Origin: Sulfuricella sp.
GTDB taxonomy: Bacteria > Pseudomonadota > Gammaproteobacteria > Burkholderiales > Sulfuricellaceae
Direction: 5' to 3'
Assembly (NCBI GenBank): GCA_018336195.1
Contig: JAGXQV010000147.1
Location: 1-62,457 of the forward strand
DNA: 62,457 bases
This document shows, piece by piece, positions 47,984 through 57,894 of this stretch. The translations under genes were made by a program, and so were the position numbers. Each line of letters begins with the position of its first letter. The stretch's first letter is position 1. The notes beneath the pieces were generated by a model. That model was not told the DNA's origin. It saw nothing but the letters and a program-made list of their open reading frames with translations, and made no database searches.

Positions 47984-48654
47984 GAAAGGATACCTAAGGC
48001 GTTTTGTGCCGCAACCTGCTCGGCAGTGCGGCGGCTGCCGCCCTCGCCCAGAGTGCGGATATCGAGGCCGGGAATCAGGCACTCGACTTCGAAATGTTGC
48101 TCGTGCGCTTCGCCGCTGATGGCGATCACGTTGTATTGCGGCAGAGGGACTTTGCGCCCTTGCAGATGTTCCTGGAGCAGGGTTTTGGGATCCTTGCCCA
48201 GGGTTTTCGGGTCGAGGGTTTTAATCAGCGGCTCGTAAAGCGTGTTGATGATCCGTTCGACCTCGATGAAACCGCCATCCAGGTAAATCGCCCCGAAGAT
48301 CGCTTCCAGCCCGTCGGCGAGAATCGAGGGACGGCGGAATCCGCCGCTTTTCAATTCGCCCTCGCCCAGCAGGAGATAATCGCCCAGTTTCAAGATCACG
48401 GCGATGTCGTTGAGGGTGGATTCCTTGACCAGATGGGCGCGCATCCGTGACAAATCGCCTTCCGCAACCTTGCCGTGGAGATTGTAGAGGCGGGTGGCGG
48501 TCACGCAGTTGAGAACGCTGTCGCCGAGGAATTCCAGGCGCTCGTTGTTGAGGCCGCCGCAACTGCGGTGGGTGAGCGCCTGGCGCAACAACTCGGGCTG
48601 ATTGAAACGGTAGCCGAGCTGGCGGCTCAGAACGTCGGGACTCAATTGAGGCAA
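47980..48654 (-). CDS. rnc: Ribonuclease III
   Basis: 224 residues. Cleaves double-stranded RNA in rRNA processing. The signature is [13 protein letters not shown] with the catalytic acidic residues, [16 protein letters not shown], and a C-terminal dsRNA-binding domain (about 155-222; [32 protein letters not shown]). Confidence 0.96.
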   Translation of the reverse strand: MPQLSPDVLSRQLGYRFNQPELLRQALTHRSCGGLNNERLEFLGDSVLNCVTATRLYNLHGKVAEGDLSRMRAHLVKESTLNDIAVILKLGDYLLLGEGELKSGGFRRPSILADGLEAIFGAIYLDGGFIEVERIINTLYEPLIKTLDPKTLGKDPKTLLQEHLQGRKVPLPQYNVIAISGEAHEQHFEVECLIPGLDIRTLGEGGSRRTAEQVAAQNALGILS

Positions 48655-48655
48655 A

Positions 48656-49027
48656 TCAGTCGCTCTTGGCGGTCGAGGCCTTGAAATCGACCATCAGGCT
48701 GACGTTGGCGAACAACGGAGTTTTCACCGTGTATTCGACGCTCATCACCATATCGCCGTCCGACCCCTTGTTGATAATCAGGTCTTCCGCGCCGATGCTG
48801 GAAATATTGTCGATACTCGCCCGCTTCGAATAGGACATGCGCAATTCCTTGCTGCCCAGATTTTTCAACTCGCCGGCGCCTTCCATTGCGGCAAACACCT
48901 TCTTGATGTTGAAATAATCGACGTAAGCCGGCACCATCTTGGCCCCCACCAAACCGACCAAGGCCAGGACCACCATAACGACAACCACGCCGCTCAGGCT
49001 AACGCCACGCTGTTTGTTTAAGTTCAT
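48656..49027 (-). CDS. DUF4845 membrane-anchored protein
   Basis: 123 residues from ATG 49027 with a short N-terminal pseudopilin-like helix ([21 protein letters not shown]). This small protein is regularly encoded between lepB and rnc in beta- and gammaproteobacteria. Function is not established. Confidence 0.85.
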   Translation of the reverse strand: MNLNKQRGVSLSGVVVVMVVLALVGLVGAKMVPAYVDYFNIKKVFAAMEGAGELKNLGSKELRMSYSKRASIDNISSIGAEDLIINKGSDGDMVMSVEYTVKTPLFANVSLMVDFKASTAKSD

Positions 49028-49038
49028 GCCGTACCCTC

Positions 49039-49842
49039 CTATTTGATCGAAAGCCCGATGCGCTTGAAATCGTCGAAATTCCACCAGATCATGAATGCCC
49101 GCCCGACGATGTTGCGATCCGGCACGAAGCCCCAGTAGCGGCTATCGTTGCTGTCGTCGCGGTTGTCGCCCATCATGAAATAATGGTCGGCCGGCACCGT
49201 GCAGGTGAAACCGTCCTCATTGTAATCACAGTTCTGGCGCATGGGAAACGGCCGCACTTCGTGAAAACGGATGTTCGGCGAATCGGGTTGAACCAGGGTC
49301 TGGTGGATATGCTCGCCGAGGGTTTCCAGATACTGGGTGGCAGTCACGTAATTCAGCCCGCTTTTGACGTAGCTGTAATCCCCGACGCGCTCCATTTTCA
49401 GCGGATGGCCATTGATGGTGAGTTTCTTGTCGCGATAGCTGATCTTGTCGCCGGGCACGCCGATTATTCGCTTGATGTAATCCAGCGAGGGATCGTCGGG
49501 ATAGCGGAACACCATCACCTCGCCGCGCTGCGGCTGGCTGATTTCGATGATTTTCTTGTTGATGACCGGCAGGCGGATGCCGTAGGTGTACTTATTGACC
49601 AGGATAAAATCGCCCACCAGCAGGGTGGACATCATCGACCCGGAAGGAATTTTGAACGGTTCGACGAGGAACGAACGCAGCACGAACACCACCAGGATCA
49701 CCGGGAAAAAGCTCTTGGCGTACTCGACCAGCAGCGGCTCCTTGCCATCGGCCGCGCGGCGGGGCTTAAGCAGGTAAATGTCCGCCAGCCAGAGAACGCC
49801 GGTAACGACCAGCGCGATGAGCATAATTAACGGAAAGTTCAT
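49039..49842 (-). CDS. lepB: Signal peptidase I
   Basis: 267 residues. Two N-terminal membrane helices, then the Ser/Lys dyad: Ser in IPSGSMMSTLLVGDF and Lys in YIKRIIGVPGDKISY. GDNRDDSNDSRYWG is box E. Removes signal peptides of secreted proteins at the outer face of the inner membrane. Confidence 0.96.
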   Translation of the reverse strand: MNFPLIMLIALVVTGVLWLADIYLLKPRRAADGKEPLLVEYAKSFFPVILVVFVLRSFLVEPFKIPSGSMMSTLLVGDFILVNKYTYGIRLPVINKKIIEISQPQRGEVMVFRYPDDPSLDYIKRIIGVPGDKISYRDKKLTINGHPLKMERVGDYSYVKSGLNYVTATQYLETLGEHIHQTLVQPDSPNIRFHEVRPFPMRQNCDYNEDGFTCTVPADHYFMMGDNRDDSNDSRYWGFVPDRNIVGRAFMIWWNFDDFKRIGLSIK

Positions 49843-49853
49843 TGTTTTCCTTG

Positions 49854-49925
49854 GTAATGGGTGATGGGTAACGGGTGATGCGAGGGTTTGTCTTTACCCA
49901 TCACTCATCACCCATTTCCCATTAC
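49854..49925. repeat. Imperfect inverted repeat in the lepA-lepB gap
   Basis: Low-complexity GTAATGGGTGATGGGTAA on one side and its imperfect complement TTTACCCATCACTCATCACC on the other. It could fold as a long bulged hairpin in the operon mRNA. It resembles dispersed repeats rather than a regulatory site for a known protein. Confidence 0.65.
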
Positions 49926-51718
49926 TATTTGTTATCCACCTGCAGAATCGCCAAAAACGCTTCCTGCGGAATCTCGACGTTGCCGACCTGCTTCATGCGC
50001 TTCTTGCCGGCCTTCTGTTTTTCCAGCAGCTTGCGCTTGCGGGTGATGTCGCCGCCGTAGCACTTGGCGATCACGTTCTTACGCATCGCCTTGACGTTCT
50101 CGCGGGCGATGATCTGCGCGCCGATGGCCGCCTGCACCGCCACGTCGAACATCTGGCGCGGGATCAACTCGCGCATCTTAGCCGCCACTTCGCGGCCCCG
50201 GTACACGCTGTTGGCGCGGTGCACGATCACCGACAGCGCATCCACCTTGTCGTTGTTGATCAAGATGTCCACCTTGACCAGATCCGAGGCGCGGAATTCC
50301 AGGAATTCGTAATCCATCGAGGCATAGCCGCGCGACACCGATTTGAGCTTATCGAAGAAGTCCATCACCACTTCGTTCATCGGCATTTCGTAGGTCAGCA
50401 TCACCTGGCGGCCCATGTACTGCATATTCTTCTGGGTGCCGCGCTTGCCGTTGCACAGCGTCATCACCGCACCCACGTAATCCTGCGGCACCAGGATGGT
50501 AGTGGTGATGATCGGCTCTCTGATCTCCTCGATCTTCGAGAGTTCCGGCAACTTGGAAGGATTTTCCACTTCCAGCACGGTGCCGTCGCGTTGCACCACC
50601 TCGTAGACCACGGTCGGTGCGGTGGTAATCAGATCCTGATCGAATTCGCGTTCCAGGCGTTCCTGGACGATTTCCATGTGCAACAGGCCGAGGAACCCGC
50701 AACGGAAGCCGAAACCCAGCGCCTGCGAGACTTCCGGCTCGTATTGCAGGGAAGCGTCGTTGAGCTTGAGCTTTTCCAGGGCATCGCGCAGCGCCTCGTA
50801 TTCGTGGGACTCGACCGGATACAGCCCGGCGAACACCTGCGGCTTGATTTCCTTGAAGCCCGGCAACGCTTCGGTGGCGCGCTTGCCGGCGAGGGTCACG
50901 GTATCGCCGACCTTGGCCGCCTTGAGCTCCTTGATCCCGGCGATGATGAAACCCACCTCGCCCGCCGCCAATTGGCTGCGCTGCTGGGATTTGGGGGTGA
51001 ACACCCCGACCTGCTCGCACAAGTGCTCGGTGCCGCCGGCCATCAGCATAATCTTGTCCTTGGGCTTCAACACGCCGTCGACCACCCGCACCAGCATCAC
51101 CACGCCGACGTAATTGTCGAACCATGAGTCGATGATCAGCGCTTTCAGCGGCGCGTCCATCCGGCCCTTGGGTGCGGGAATCCGGGCGATCACCGCCTCC
51201 AACACATCCTGCACGCCCAGGCCGGTCTTGGCCGAGCACAGCACCGCGTCGCTGGCGTCGATGCCGATGATGTCCTCGATTTCCTTGATGACGCGCTCCG
51301 GCTCGGCGGAAGGCAGGTCAATCTTGTTGAGTACCGCCACCACCTCGACACCCTGTTCGATGGCGGTGTAGCAGTTGGCCACGCTCTGCGCCTCCACGCC
51401 CTGCGAGGCATCCACCACCAGCAGCGCGCCTTCGCAAGCGGACAGCGAACGGCTGACTTCGTAGGAAAAGTCCACGTGGCCGGGGGTATCGATGAGATTC
51501 AGGCGGTACAGCTTGCCGTCCAGCGCCTTGTACTCCAGCGCGGCGGTCTGCGCCTTGATAGTGATGCCACGCTCGCGCTCGATGTCCATCGAATCGAGCA
51601 CTTGGGCCTCCATCTCGCGGTCGGACAAGCCGCCGCACAAATGGATGATGCGGTCGGCCAGCGTCGATTTGCCGTGGTCGATGTGGGCGATGATAGAGAA
51701 ATTGCGGATGTTATCCAT
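49925..51718 (-). CDS. lepA: Elongation factor 4 (LepA)
   Basis: 597 residues from ATG 51718. Ribosomal back-translocase-like GTPase: G1 [10 protein letters not shown]3 [10 protein letters not shown]4 NKID, domains II-III, and the LepA-specific C-terminal domain ([20 protein letters not shown]). First gene of the lepA-lepB-DUF4845-rnc-era operon. Confidence 0.97.
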   Translation of the reverse strand: MDNIRNFSIIAHIDHGKSTLADRIIHLCGGLSDREMEAQVLDSMDIERERGITIKAQTAALEYKALDGKLYRLNLIDTPGHVDFSYEVSRSLSACEGALLVVDASQGVEAQSVANCYTAIEQGVEVVAVLNKIDLPSAEPERVIKEIEDIIGIDASDAVLCSAKTGLGVQDVLEAVIARIPAPKGRMDAPLKALIIDSWFDNYVGVVMLVRVVDGVLKPKDKIMLMAGGTEHLCEQVGVFTPKSQQRSQLAAGEVGFIIAGIKELKAAKVGDTVTLAGKRATEALPGFKEIKPQVFAGLYPVESHEYEALRDALEKLKLNDASLQYEPEVSQALGFGFRCGFLGLLHMEIVQERLEREFDQDLITTAPTVVYEVVQRDGTVLEVENPSKLPELSKIEEIREPIITTTILVPQDYVGAVMTLCNGKRGTQKNMQYMGRQVMLTYEMPMNEVVMDFFDKLKSVSRGYASMDYEFLEFRASDLVKVDILINNDKVDALSVIVHRANSVYRGREVAAKMRELIPRQMFDVAVQAAIGAQIIARENVKAMRKNVIAKCYGGDITRKRKLLEKQKAGKKRMKQVGNVEIPQEAFLAILQVDNK

Positions 51719-51990
51719 ACTTCCTTGCAGTAAAAAGGGCACGTCGGCGTGCCCTTCAACGGATTTGGTAAAGCGCGGATTTTAACGGATATTGATGAAA
51801 TTAGCATCCTGAACGTGGGGCCGGGACATAATCGGCTTCGTGCCGCAGCCCCATGAAATCTCCCACCGCGGAAACCTCGAACCCGCGTCACTCATCGTGC
51901 TGCCCCCCCGGAATGCTCATCAAAATGAGGAGAAAGTGGTAGCATCGCAGCCGCTTGCCCATATAAAAACAATCCAACGGAGGGGGAAAC

Positions 51991-52881
51991 ATGTTTCACC
52001 ACGAATTCCGGGCCACTCGGCCCACGGTTTGCCTGGGCGTTCTTGCCGCGCTAAGCGCCGGCGTCGCCCATGCCATCGACACGGAACCCGGCAACTACAC
52101 GGCCTTGCCGCCCGGCTCCAACGCCCTAGGGTTATATTATCAGCACGTCGCACGCGATGAGCAGTACGCCAACGGCAAACGGGTGGGCGGCAACCTGTCG
52201 CTCAACAGCGACATCGTCCAAGTGAGATACGCCCATTACACCCAACTCGGCGGCTACACCGTCGCACCGGGATTCATCCAAAGCTGCGGACACACCGAAG
52301 GCGGCGGAACGGCCGCCGCCCTGAGGCGCGCCGGCGGGTGCTGGGACACCGTCCTGGGCGGCACGCTGTGGACCATCAACGATCCGCGCCAAGGCCGCTA
52401 CCTCGGGTTCTCCCCCTACGTCATCGCCCCCAGCGGCGACTACGACCGCAACAAAGCCCTCAACCTGGGGGAAAACCGCTGGAGATACGGGATGAATGCG
52501 GGATTCATCACCCCCCTGTTCCTCCGTTTCCACCTCGACGTGGTCGGCGACATCGTCGCCAGCGGAAAAAACACCGATTACGGCCCCGCAGGTGCCACCC
52601 TGGAACAAGGAACCGTGTACAACGCGCAATTCCACCTGCGCTATCAGTTCGACCAATCAACGCGCATCTCCGCCTCCTACCTGCACGACTGGGGCGGCGA
52701 AACGGCGGTCAACGGCGTAGCGCGCCATGATCGCAAAAACCAGGGCCGCTACCGTATCGGCGCAGCGAAATTCCTCGATCCGAACAATCTCGTGCAGCTC
52801 GAATACGGCGCGGACACCCATGTAGAGAACGGTTTCCGCGAAAAAGGGCGGACGATACTTCGCTATGTCAGGATTTTTTAA
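51991..52881 (+). CDS. Outer-membrane SphA-like channel protein
   Basis: 296 residues with a GGAGGGGG RBS and a signal peptide ending VAHA. The short amphipathic strands (SNALGLYYQHVARDEQYANG, GFITPLFLRFHLDVVGD, RISASYLHDWGGETAVNG) and the C-terminal YVRIF with terminal Phe match the SphA/MetA phenol-degradation outer-membrane family, thought to transport hydrophobic compounds. Single gene; the 272-bp gap before it shows no other gene. Confidence 0.8.
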   Translation: MFHHEFRATRPTVCLGVLAALSAGVAHAIDTEPGNYTALPPGSNALGLYYQHVARDEQYANGKRVGGNLSLNSDIVQVRYAHYTQLGGYTVAPGFIQSCGHTEGGGTAAALRRAGGCWDTVLGGTLWTINDPRQGRYLGFSPYVIAPSGDYDRNKALNLGENRWRYGMNAGFITPLFLRFHLDVVGDIVASGKNTDYGPAGATLEQGTVYNAQFHLRYQFDQSTRISASYLHDWGGETAVNGVARHDRKNQGRYRIGAAKFLDPNNLVQLEYGADTHVENGFREKGRTILRYVRIF

Positions 52882-52899
52882 ACCAGCGCACATCCCCCC

Positions 52900-54162
52900 T
52901 CACCGCGAAGCGCTCTCCGCGCGCCTCCCCAACCATTCCAGTACCCCCGCCCCGACCGCCCGCCCGCTGGCGAAACAGGCGGTAAGCAGATAACCGCCGG
53001 TAGGGGCTTCCCAGTCGAGCATTTCGCCGGCGCAAAAGAGGCCCGGGTGAGCACGAATCATCAGATGTTCGTCAAGTGCTTCAAAACGGACGCCGCCGGC
53101 GCTGCTGATCGCTTCGTCAAGCGGGCGGGGCGCGATGAGACGCAGCGGCAGAGCCTTGATGGCGGCGGCGAGGCGGGCGGGGTCGGCATAGGTTTCGGCG
53201 TCCAGACATTCGCGCAGCAGGGCGGCCTTTACCCCTTTCAGGCCGGTGCGGCTTTGCAGATGGCTGGAATGGGAACGCGAACCGCGCGGTCGCGCCAATT
53301 CGGCATGCAGGCGGGCGACGTCCCAACCCGGCGCGAGATCGAGATGAAGAACGGCTTCACCGGAGGCGGCAATAGCATCGCGCAGACGCGCGGAAAAGGC
53401 GTAGATCAAGCTACCCTCCACACCGTTTTCGGTCACCACGAACTCTCCGGGGCGGGTGAAAATGTCACCGCCCGGATCTGCAAAGCTGGCAACCACGGTT
53501 TTGACCGGCTCCCCGCCATGACGAGTACGAAAATGTTCGCTCCAGGGCGCGTCGAAACCGCAATTGGCGGGACGCAACGGAGCGACGGGGATGCCGCGCC
53601 GTTCGACTAGCGGCACCCAGGCGCCGTCGGAGCCGAGCTTGGCCCAGCTTCCGCCGCCCAGGGCCAGCACCACGGCGGACGCCTGAACGACGCGCTCGCC
53701 GTGCGGAGTATCGAAGCGTAGCGCGCCGTCCGGCGTCCAGCCCAGCCAGCGATGGCGGACGTGGAACTGCACGCCGTCGCGACGCAGGCGGTGCAGCCAA
53801 GCGCGCAACAGCGGCGCGGCTTTCTTTTCGAGGGGAAAGACCCGACCCGAACTACCAACAAAGGTTTCCACGCCAAGTTCTTGCGTCCAGTCGCGCAACT
53901 CCTGCGGCCCGAATGTCGCGAGTAGCGGCGCGATGGCGGCGCGTTGGATGCCGTAGCGGCTGAGGAAGGCATCCTGCGCTTCGGCGTGGGTGAGGTTCAG
54001 CCCCCCTTTGCCGGCCAGCAGGAATTTTCGCCCCACCGAGGGCATGGCATCGTATAGATCGACGGCCACGCCGCCGCGAGTGAGTACTTCCGCCGCCATC
54101 AAGCCGGCAGGGCCGCCACCGATGATGATGACGGAAAATTGTCGAGATAAGTTCGATTCCAT
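52900..54162 (-). CDS. BaiN/YhiN-type flavoprotein (TIGR03862 family)
   Basis: 420 residues. The FAD Rossmann motif is VIIIGGGPAGLMAAEVL near the N-terminus; GRKFLLAGKGGLNLTH and FCAGEMLDWEAPTGGYLLTACFASG are diagnostic for this family of HI0933-like oxidoreductases. The substrate is unknown. Divergent from the riboswitch-controlled REC-PilZ gene. Confidence 0.9.
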   Translation of the reverse strand: MESNLSRQFSVIIIGGGPAGLMAAEVLTRGGVAVDLYDAMPSVGRKFLLAGKGGLNLTHAEAQDAFLSRYGIQRAAIAPLLATFGPQELRDWTQELGVETFVGSSGRVFPLEKKAAPLLRAWLHRLRRDGVQFHVRHRWLGWTPDGALRFDTPHGERVVQASAVVLALGGGSWAKLGSDGAWVPLVERRGIPVAPLRPANCGFDAPWSEHFRTRHGGEPVKTVVASFADPGGDIFTRPGEFVVTENGVEGSLIYAFSARLRDAIAASGEAVLHLDLAPGWDVARLHAELARPRGSRSHSSHLQSRTGLKGVKAALLRECLDAETYADPARLAAAIKALPLRLIAPRPLDEAISSAGGVRFEALDEHLMIRAHPGLFCAGEMLDWEAPTGGYLLTACFASGRAVGAGVLEWLGRRAESASR

Positions 54163-54210
54163 TTTTTGGATATGGGAATATTCCTACGCGGGAATACGCC
54201 ATTTGTGCCG

Positions 54211-54238
54211 TTGACAAGATTTGACCAACTGCTAAGCT
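54211..54238 (+). promoter_or_regulatory. Promoter for the riboswitch transcript
   Basis: TTGACA (54211-54216), a 16-bp spacer and TAAGCT (54233-54238) stand just before the aptamer, so transcription would begin about 54245. Confidence 0.5.
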
Positions 54239-54251
54239 AACATCAGGTTGT

Positions 54252-54336
54252 TTCAAGGGCAAACTCGCTGAAAGGCGGGGACGCAAAACCTCCGGTCTAA
54301 CTGGGTATTCCATACGATAGCGGGGTTGCCGATTCG
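54252..54336 (+). ncRNA. c-di-GMP-I (GEMM-I) riboswitch
   Basis: The conserved core is present in order: AGGGCAAACTC, a stem capped by a GAAA tetraloop (CGCTGAAAGGCG), GGGACGCAAAACCTCCGG, then TCTAA, a variable hairpin and AGCGGGGTTGCCGAT. These are the landmarks of the Vibrio Vc2 aptamer, including the tetraloop receptor. The guanine-type ligand pocket (GGGCAAAC) suggests c-di-GMP and not cGAMP. The next gene starts 132 bp downstream. I could not resolve the expression platform. Confidence 0.88.
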
Positions 54337-54468
54337 GCGTAAGTCAGCCATTCGCAATGCGTTTCAGCGTTAGTGCTCCCAGCGGTTTTTCTGCCTCTTG
54401 AAGTAACACCACCCAAACAAGATGCCGCTTTGCGACGTCTCCGATTCAAGAAATGTTGGAGATTTACC

Positions 54469-55206
54469 ATGTCCAGACCCAATGCCCTGATCGTCGATTC
54501 TTCGACTTTCGTGCGCGGATTCATCAAGAAAGTCCTGGTCGAGGAACTGAAATTCGATAAAACCCGCGACACCAGCGATCACGGCGAAGCCATGCGAATG
54601 CTGGAGGCGGACCGTTCGATCAACTGGGTATTCGGCGAATGGGACGGCCCCGCGCTTCCCGCCCGCGAATACCTGGAAAAAATGCGCAAATCTGCCGCGG
54701 GCAAGCAGGCGAAATTTGTCATGATGTCCTCCGGCGACGAAAATTCCGCGCGGGCGCTGGCCATTCGGGAAGGCGCCCAGGATTACCTGTGCAAGCCGTT
54801 TTCCCAACAGCAGTTGAGCCGCAAGATCCAGCGCCTGGCCGGGCTGGAAGAACGCCGCCAGGCGGAGCGCGTGCGGCTCGACACCACCTGCGAAATCGAT
54901 ATCGGCTTCGATGCATTCCAAACCTACGGCGGGGATTTGCTGGATATTTCGGCGACCGGCTGCCTGGTCAGGACCAGCCAACTCCAGCAAGGCTACGGGC
55001 GCATCGACGACATCGGCACGGTGAAATTGCTGCCCGGCGGCAAAAATCCGCTCAACATCGACGTCAAAGTAAGACGCCTGCAATACGACAAGAACAGCAC
55101 CGACCCCTTGAGCAACACCCAGATCGGCCTGGAATTCTACGACATGGGAGCAACCGTCAACGCCAAGCTGGCGGCGTTCATCGAGTCGTGCAAGAAAACC
55201 CGCTGA
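54469..55206 (+). CDS. Degenerate-receiver PilZ c-di-GMP effector
   Basis: 245 residues from ATG 54469 (TTGGAGAT RBS). The receiver domain (1-115) keeps Asp10 and Lys109 (YLCKPF) but has Glu57 where the phosphoacceptor Asp is expected (FGEWDGP). The PilZ domain (about 128-240) has RQAER (130-134) and DISATG (159-164), the two c-di-GMP-binding motifs. A riboswitch for the same ligand lies upstream, so the protein is probably both controlled by and a receptor for c-di-GMP. A strong terminator follows. Confidence 0.88.
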   Translation: MSRPNALIVDSSTFVRGFIKKVLVEELKFDKTRDTSDHGEAMRMLEADRSINWVFGEWDGPALPAREYLEKMRKSAAGKQAKFVMMSSGDENSARALAIREGAQDYLCKPFSQQQLSRKIQRLAGLEERRQAERVRLDTTCEIDIGFDAFQTYGGDLLDISATGCLVRTSQLQQGYGRIDDIGTVKLLPGGKNPLNIDVKVRRLQYDKNSTDPLSNTQIGLEFYDMGATVNAKLAAFIESCKKTR

Positions 55207-55222
55207 ACTGACCCGCCAAAAT

Positions 55223-55265
55223 AACCGGGCCGTTTCGACACATCGAAACGGCCCGGTTGTTTTTT
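55223..55265 (+). terminator. Rho-independent terminator
   Basis: A perfect 16-bp stem (AACCGGGCCGTTTCGA and its complement) with a CACA loop, followed by GTTTTTT. Ends the REC-PilZ transcript. Confidence 0.92.
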
Positions 55266-55278
55266 ACCGAGGGACGGA

Positions 55279-55722
55279 TTACGGCTTCAGATACACGAAA
55301 CCTTCCCTGGCCTGGAGCCGCCCGATTTCCGCAACCCCGGAGGGCACGATGGTCGCGCTGGGCAATACCGTTTTGGGGTCGATCTTGTTGGCCTTGAGGG
55401 TATTGTTGCAGACGCGGAATTCCACCCCCCTGTCGGCCAATTCTTCCACCGCGATGTTGTAGGGATTGCCGTTCTTGTCCTGCGCGTCTTCGAGGAGGAA
55501 ATTCACCCCGTCGCCATGCGTGACCACCACGATCTTCGCCTTTCCGGCAGTGGCTTCCAGGTGATTGCGGATATTGTTCAGGGCCGCCCGCGCCACCTTG
55601 CTGTCGTTGACGTGATAGACCACTTTTTCCACGTCGCCGCCCGGCCCGGCGGCATACGCCGACAGCCCGAACAACATGACGGCGAATGACAGTACTACAC
55701 GCTTGAGCCAGCTATAATTCAT
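55279..55722 (-). CDS. Periplasmic DsrE-family protein
   Basis: 147 residues from ATG 55722 (AAGGAG RBS) with a signal peptide (ending YAAG). The DsrE/DsrF-like fold is seen in KVVYHVNDSKVARAALNNI, KIVVVTHGDGVNFLL and VEFRVCNNTLKANKI, the last holding a Cys at the usual sulfur-relay position. Members handle or sense sulfur species; the substrate is unknown. Confidence 0.83.
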   Translation of the reverse strand: MNYSWLKRVVLSFAVMLFGLSAYAAGPGGDVEKVVYHVNDSKVARAALNNIRNHLEATAGKAKIVVVTHGDGVNFLLEDAQDKNGNPYNIAVEELADRGVEFRVCNNTLKANKIDPKTVLPSATIVPSGVAEIGRLQAREGFVYLKP

Positions 55723-55795
55723 GTTCGTTCTCCTTGGGTTAGCCGGATTCATTTTATACCCGACAATTTTATTCAACAATACTCAGGAACAGCCG

Positions 55796-56077
55796 ATGAA
55801 CCATAAAATCACCCGACACCTGACCATTCACGGGCGCGTCCAGGGTGTGTCCTACCGCGAATCCCTGCGCGAACAGGCGGAAAACCATGCCGTAACCGGC
55901 TGGGTGCGCAACCGCCGCAACGGCACGGTGGAAGCCACGCTACACGGCGGCACGGAAGACGTGCACGAAGTCATCGCCTGGTGCCGCCGCGGACCGCCGC
56001 TGGCATTGGTCGAGCACGTCGAAGTCGACGAAGGGCAAGGCGAATTCAGCGACTTCGAGCGGCTCGGAACAGTTTGA
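55796..56077 (+). CDS. acyP: Acylphosphatase
   Basis: 93 residues from ATG 55796 (CAGGAA RBS). GRVQGVSYRESLREQA provides the catalytic Arg and GWVRNRRNGTVEATLHG the catalytic Asn. Hydrolyses acyl phosphates. Its 5' region overlaps the divergent DsrE-family promoter. Confidence 0.93.
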   Translation: MNHKITRHLTIHGRVQGVSYRESLREQAENHAVTGWVRNRRNGTVEATLHGGTEDVHEVIAWCRRGPPLALVEHVEVDEGQGEFSDFERLGTV

Positions 56078-56085
56078 GCGTCCGG

Positions 56086-56565
56086 TTATTGGAATAGACG
56101 CTGCAACCCCTCCAAATATTCCATCGCTCCCGCTTCGCCCTCGCCCGGCGCCCACGGCGCGCGTTCCGCCGGAGTCAGCGCTTCATACGGGCCGGCCTTG
56201 GCCTCGAAGAATACGCAGCCCGGCTGCAACGCCACGATGGTATGAAACAGCCCATGGGGAATGTCCACCGCAACCGCCGCCCCGCCCGGCTCGATCAGCG
56301 CCTTCGCGGTGACCGTGCCGGCCGCGTCGAAAAACACCAGCCCCATCCTGCCGCGCAGGGCCAGGATGGTTTCATCCTTCGCGGCGGCGGCGTGGCAATG
56401 GGGCGGCACGTAGGAATCCGGCTCGATGGCGTTGAGCAGGCGGTGGCAGGGAAATTCGTTGACCGGATGGAAATTGTGGTTCTTGCGACGCCGCGGCGAT
56501 GCCTCCGCTTGCGCGGTAACGCTGTCGAGCAGCGCGGTGTCGATGATGGTAGCGGTTTTGCTCAT
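56086..56565 (-). CDS. WbuC-family cupin metalloprotein
   Basis: 159 residues. A cupin barrel with metal ligands in DSYVPPHCHAAAAKDETILAL and PHGLFHTIVALQPGCVFFE. The family is often found in O-antigen loci; function unknown. It converges on acyP with 8 bp between and lies divergent to ispH. Confidence 0.8.
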   Translation of the reverse strand: MSKTATIIDTALLDSVTAQAEASPRRRKNHNFHPVNEFPCHRLLNAIEPDSYVPPHCHAAAAKDETILALRGRMGLVFFDAAGTVTAKALIEPGGAAVAVDIPHGLFHTIVALQPGCVFFEAKAGPYEALTPAERAPWAPGEGEAGAMEYLEGLQRLFQ

Positions 56566-56619
56566 TGGATGCCCTTTGGTTAATATCTCGCTTCGTATTT
56601 TTTCACGAAAGTCCAGACC

Positions 56620-57546
56620 ATGATACAAGTCCTGCTCGCCAATCCGCGTGGTTTTTGCGCCGGCGTGGATCGCGCCATCGAAATCGTCGAGCGGGCGTTG
56701 GAGCTTTACGGGGCGCCGATTTACGTGCGCCACGAAGTCGTGCACAACAAGTTCGTGGTGGAAAGCTTGCGCGCCAAAGGCGCAATCTTCATCGAAGAAC
56801 TCGCCGAAGTCCCTCCCGGCAGCACCCTGATCTTCAGCGCCCACGGAGTTTCCCAGGCCGTGCGCCAGGAAGCGGAGGCGCGCGGATTCAAGCTGTTCGA
56901 CGCCACCTGTCCGCTGGTCACCAAAGTTCATCTACAGGTTGCGCGGATGCGCGCCCAGGGCCGCGAAGTCATCATGATCGGCCATCGCGGCCACCCCGAA
57001 GTGGAAGGCACCATGGGGCAGGTCAAGGACGGCATGTACCTGGTGGAAAAACCCGAGGACGTCGCCAACCTGGAAGTCGCCGATCCCGAACGTCTCGCCT
57101 TCGTCACCCAGACCACCCTCTCGATGGACGACGCGGCACGGGTGGTGGAAGCCCTCAAGGCGCGCTACCCCGCCATCGTCGGACCGAAAAAGGATGATGT
57201 CTGCTACGCCACCCAGAACCGCCAGGATGCCGTCAAACTGCTGGCCAGGGAATGCGATGGCGTGGTGGTGGTTGGCTCGCCCAACAGTTCGAATTCCAAC
57301 CGCCTGCGCGAAGTCGCCCAAAACATCGGGGTGCCGGCAATAATGGTGGACAACGCCGCGCAAATCGACCCGCAATGGGTGCGCGGCAAACGAAAAATCG
57401 GCGTCACCGCCGGCGCCTCCGCCCCCGAAGTCCTGGTGCAGGAAGTGGTGGAACGCCTGCGCGAGCTACAAGGCGCCGAGGTCGTGCAATTGCAGGGCGT
57501 CGAGGAAAACGTGGTGTTCCCGGTGCCCAAGGAGTTGGCGCGCTAG
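56620..57546 (+). CDS. ispH: 4-hydroxy-3-methylbut-2-enyl diphosphate reductase
   Basis: 308 residues. Last step of the MEP isoprenoid pathway, with a [4Fe-4S] cluster held by three Cys ([36 protein letters not shown] region upstream of the third site VCYATQNRQ). [14 protein letters not shown] and TQTTLSMDD are family motifs. Start ATG 56620. Confidence 0.96.
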   Translation: MIQVLLANPRGFCAGVDRAIEIVERALELYGAPIYVRHEVVHNKFVVESLRAKGAIFIEELAEVPPGSTLIFSAHGVSQAVRQEAEARGFKLFDATCPLVTKVHLQVARMRAQGREVIMIGHRGHPEVEGTMGQVKDGMYLVEKPEDVANLEVADPERLAFVTQTTLSMDDAARVVEALKARYPAIVGPKKDDVCYATQNRQDAVKLLARECDGVVVVGSPNSSNSNRLREVAQNIGVPAIMVDNAAQIDPQWVRGKRKIGVTAGASAPEVLVQEVVERLRELQGAEVVQLQGVEENVVFPVPKELAR

Positions 57547-57609
57547 CGGGGCCTTGGCCCCGAAGCGGCTCCCCGGATAGATTCACCGTCTTGCCCATCG
57601 GGGCGGGTA

Positions 57610-57825
57610 CTACATTTGCCGCTTATCGCCGAAGATGAGCCGCGAAAAAATCAGGGCCGGGCAAACCGCGGTAGCCGCGGCAACATACAGCAGGGTAGCG
57701 GGCACATACAGCAACCAGTGGGCATGGGAAAAACCCGTCAGCCAGATTCCCGCCCAAAGCACCGACCCCGCGAAAAAGAAGAAAAACCGCAATGCCGCAC
57801 CAGCCAGATGTTGTTTCACATCCAT
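57610..57825 (-). CDS. Small two-helix membrane protein (DUF2892-like)
   Basis: 71 residues with two hydrophobic helices (about 12-32 and 38-58) and a Lys/Arg-containing tail. Resembles the YgaP transmembrane/DUF2892 type. Upstream of it lies the start of the DsrE2-type gene region in the same direction. Confidence 0.65.
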   Translation of the reverse strand: MDVKQHLAGAALRFFFFFAGSVLWAGIWLTGFSHAHWLLYVPATLLYVAAATAVCPALIFSRLIFGDKRQM

Positions 57826-57894
57826 CTCCTTTCAATGTAAATAGTCCACCCCCTAAACCTCTTGGCGCCGTCACTCCCGCCTTTGGGGGAACAA

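Noticed and set aside
54337..54468. Intrinsic terminator as the riboswitch expression platform
   Set aside because: A short T-run near 54389 is present, but I could not find a convincing stem that competes with the aptamer.
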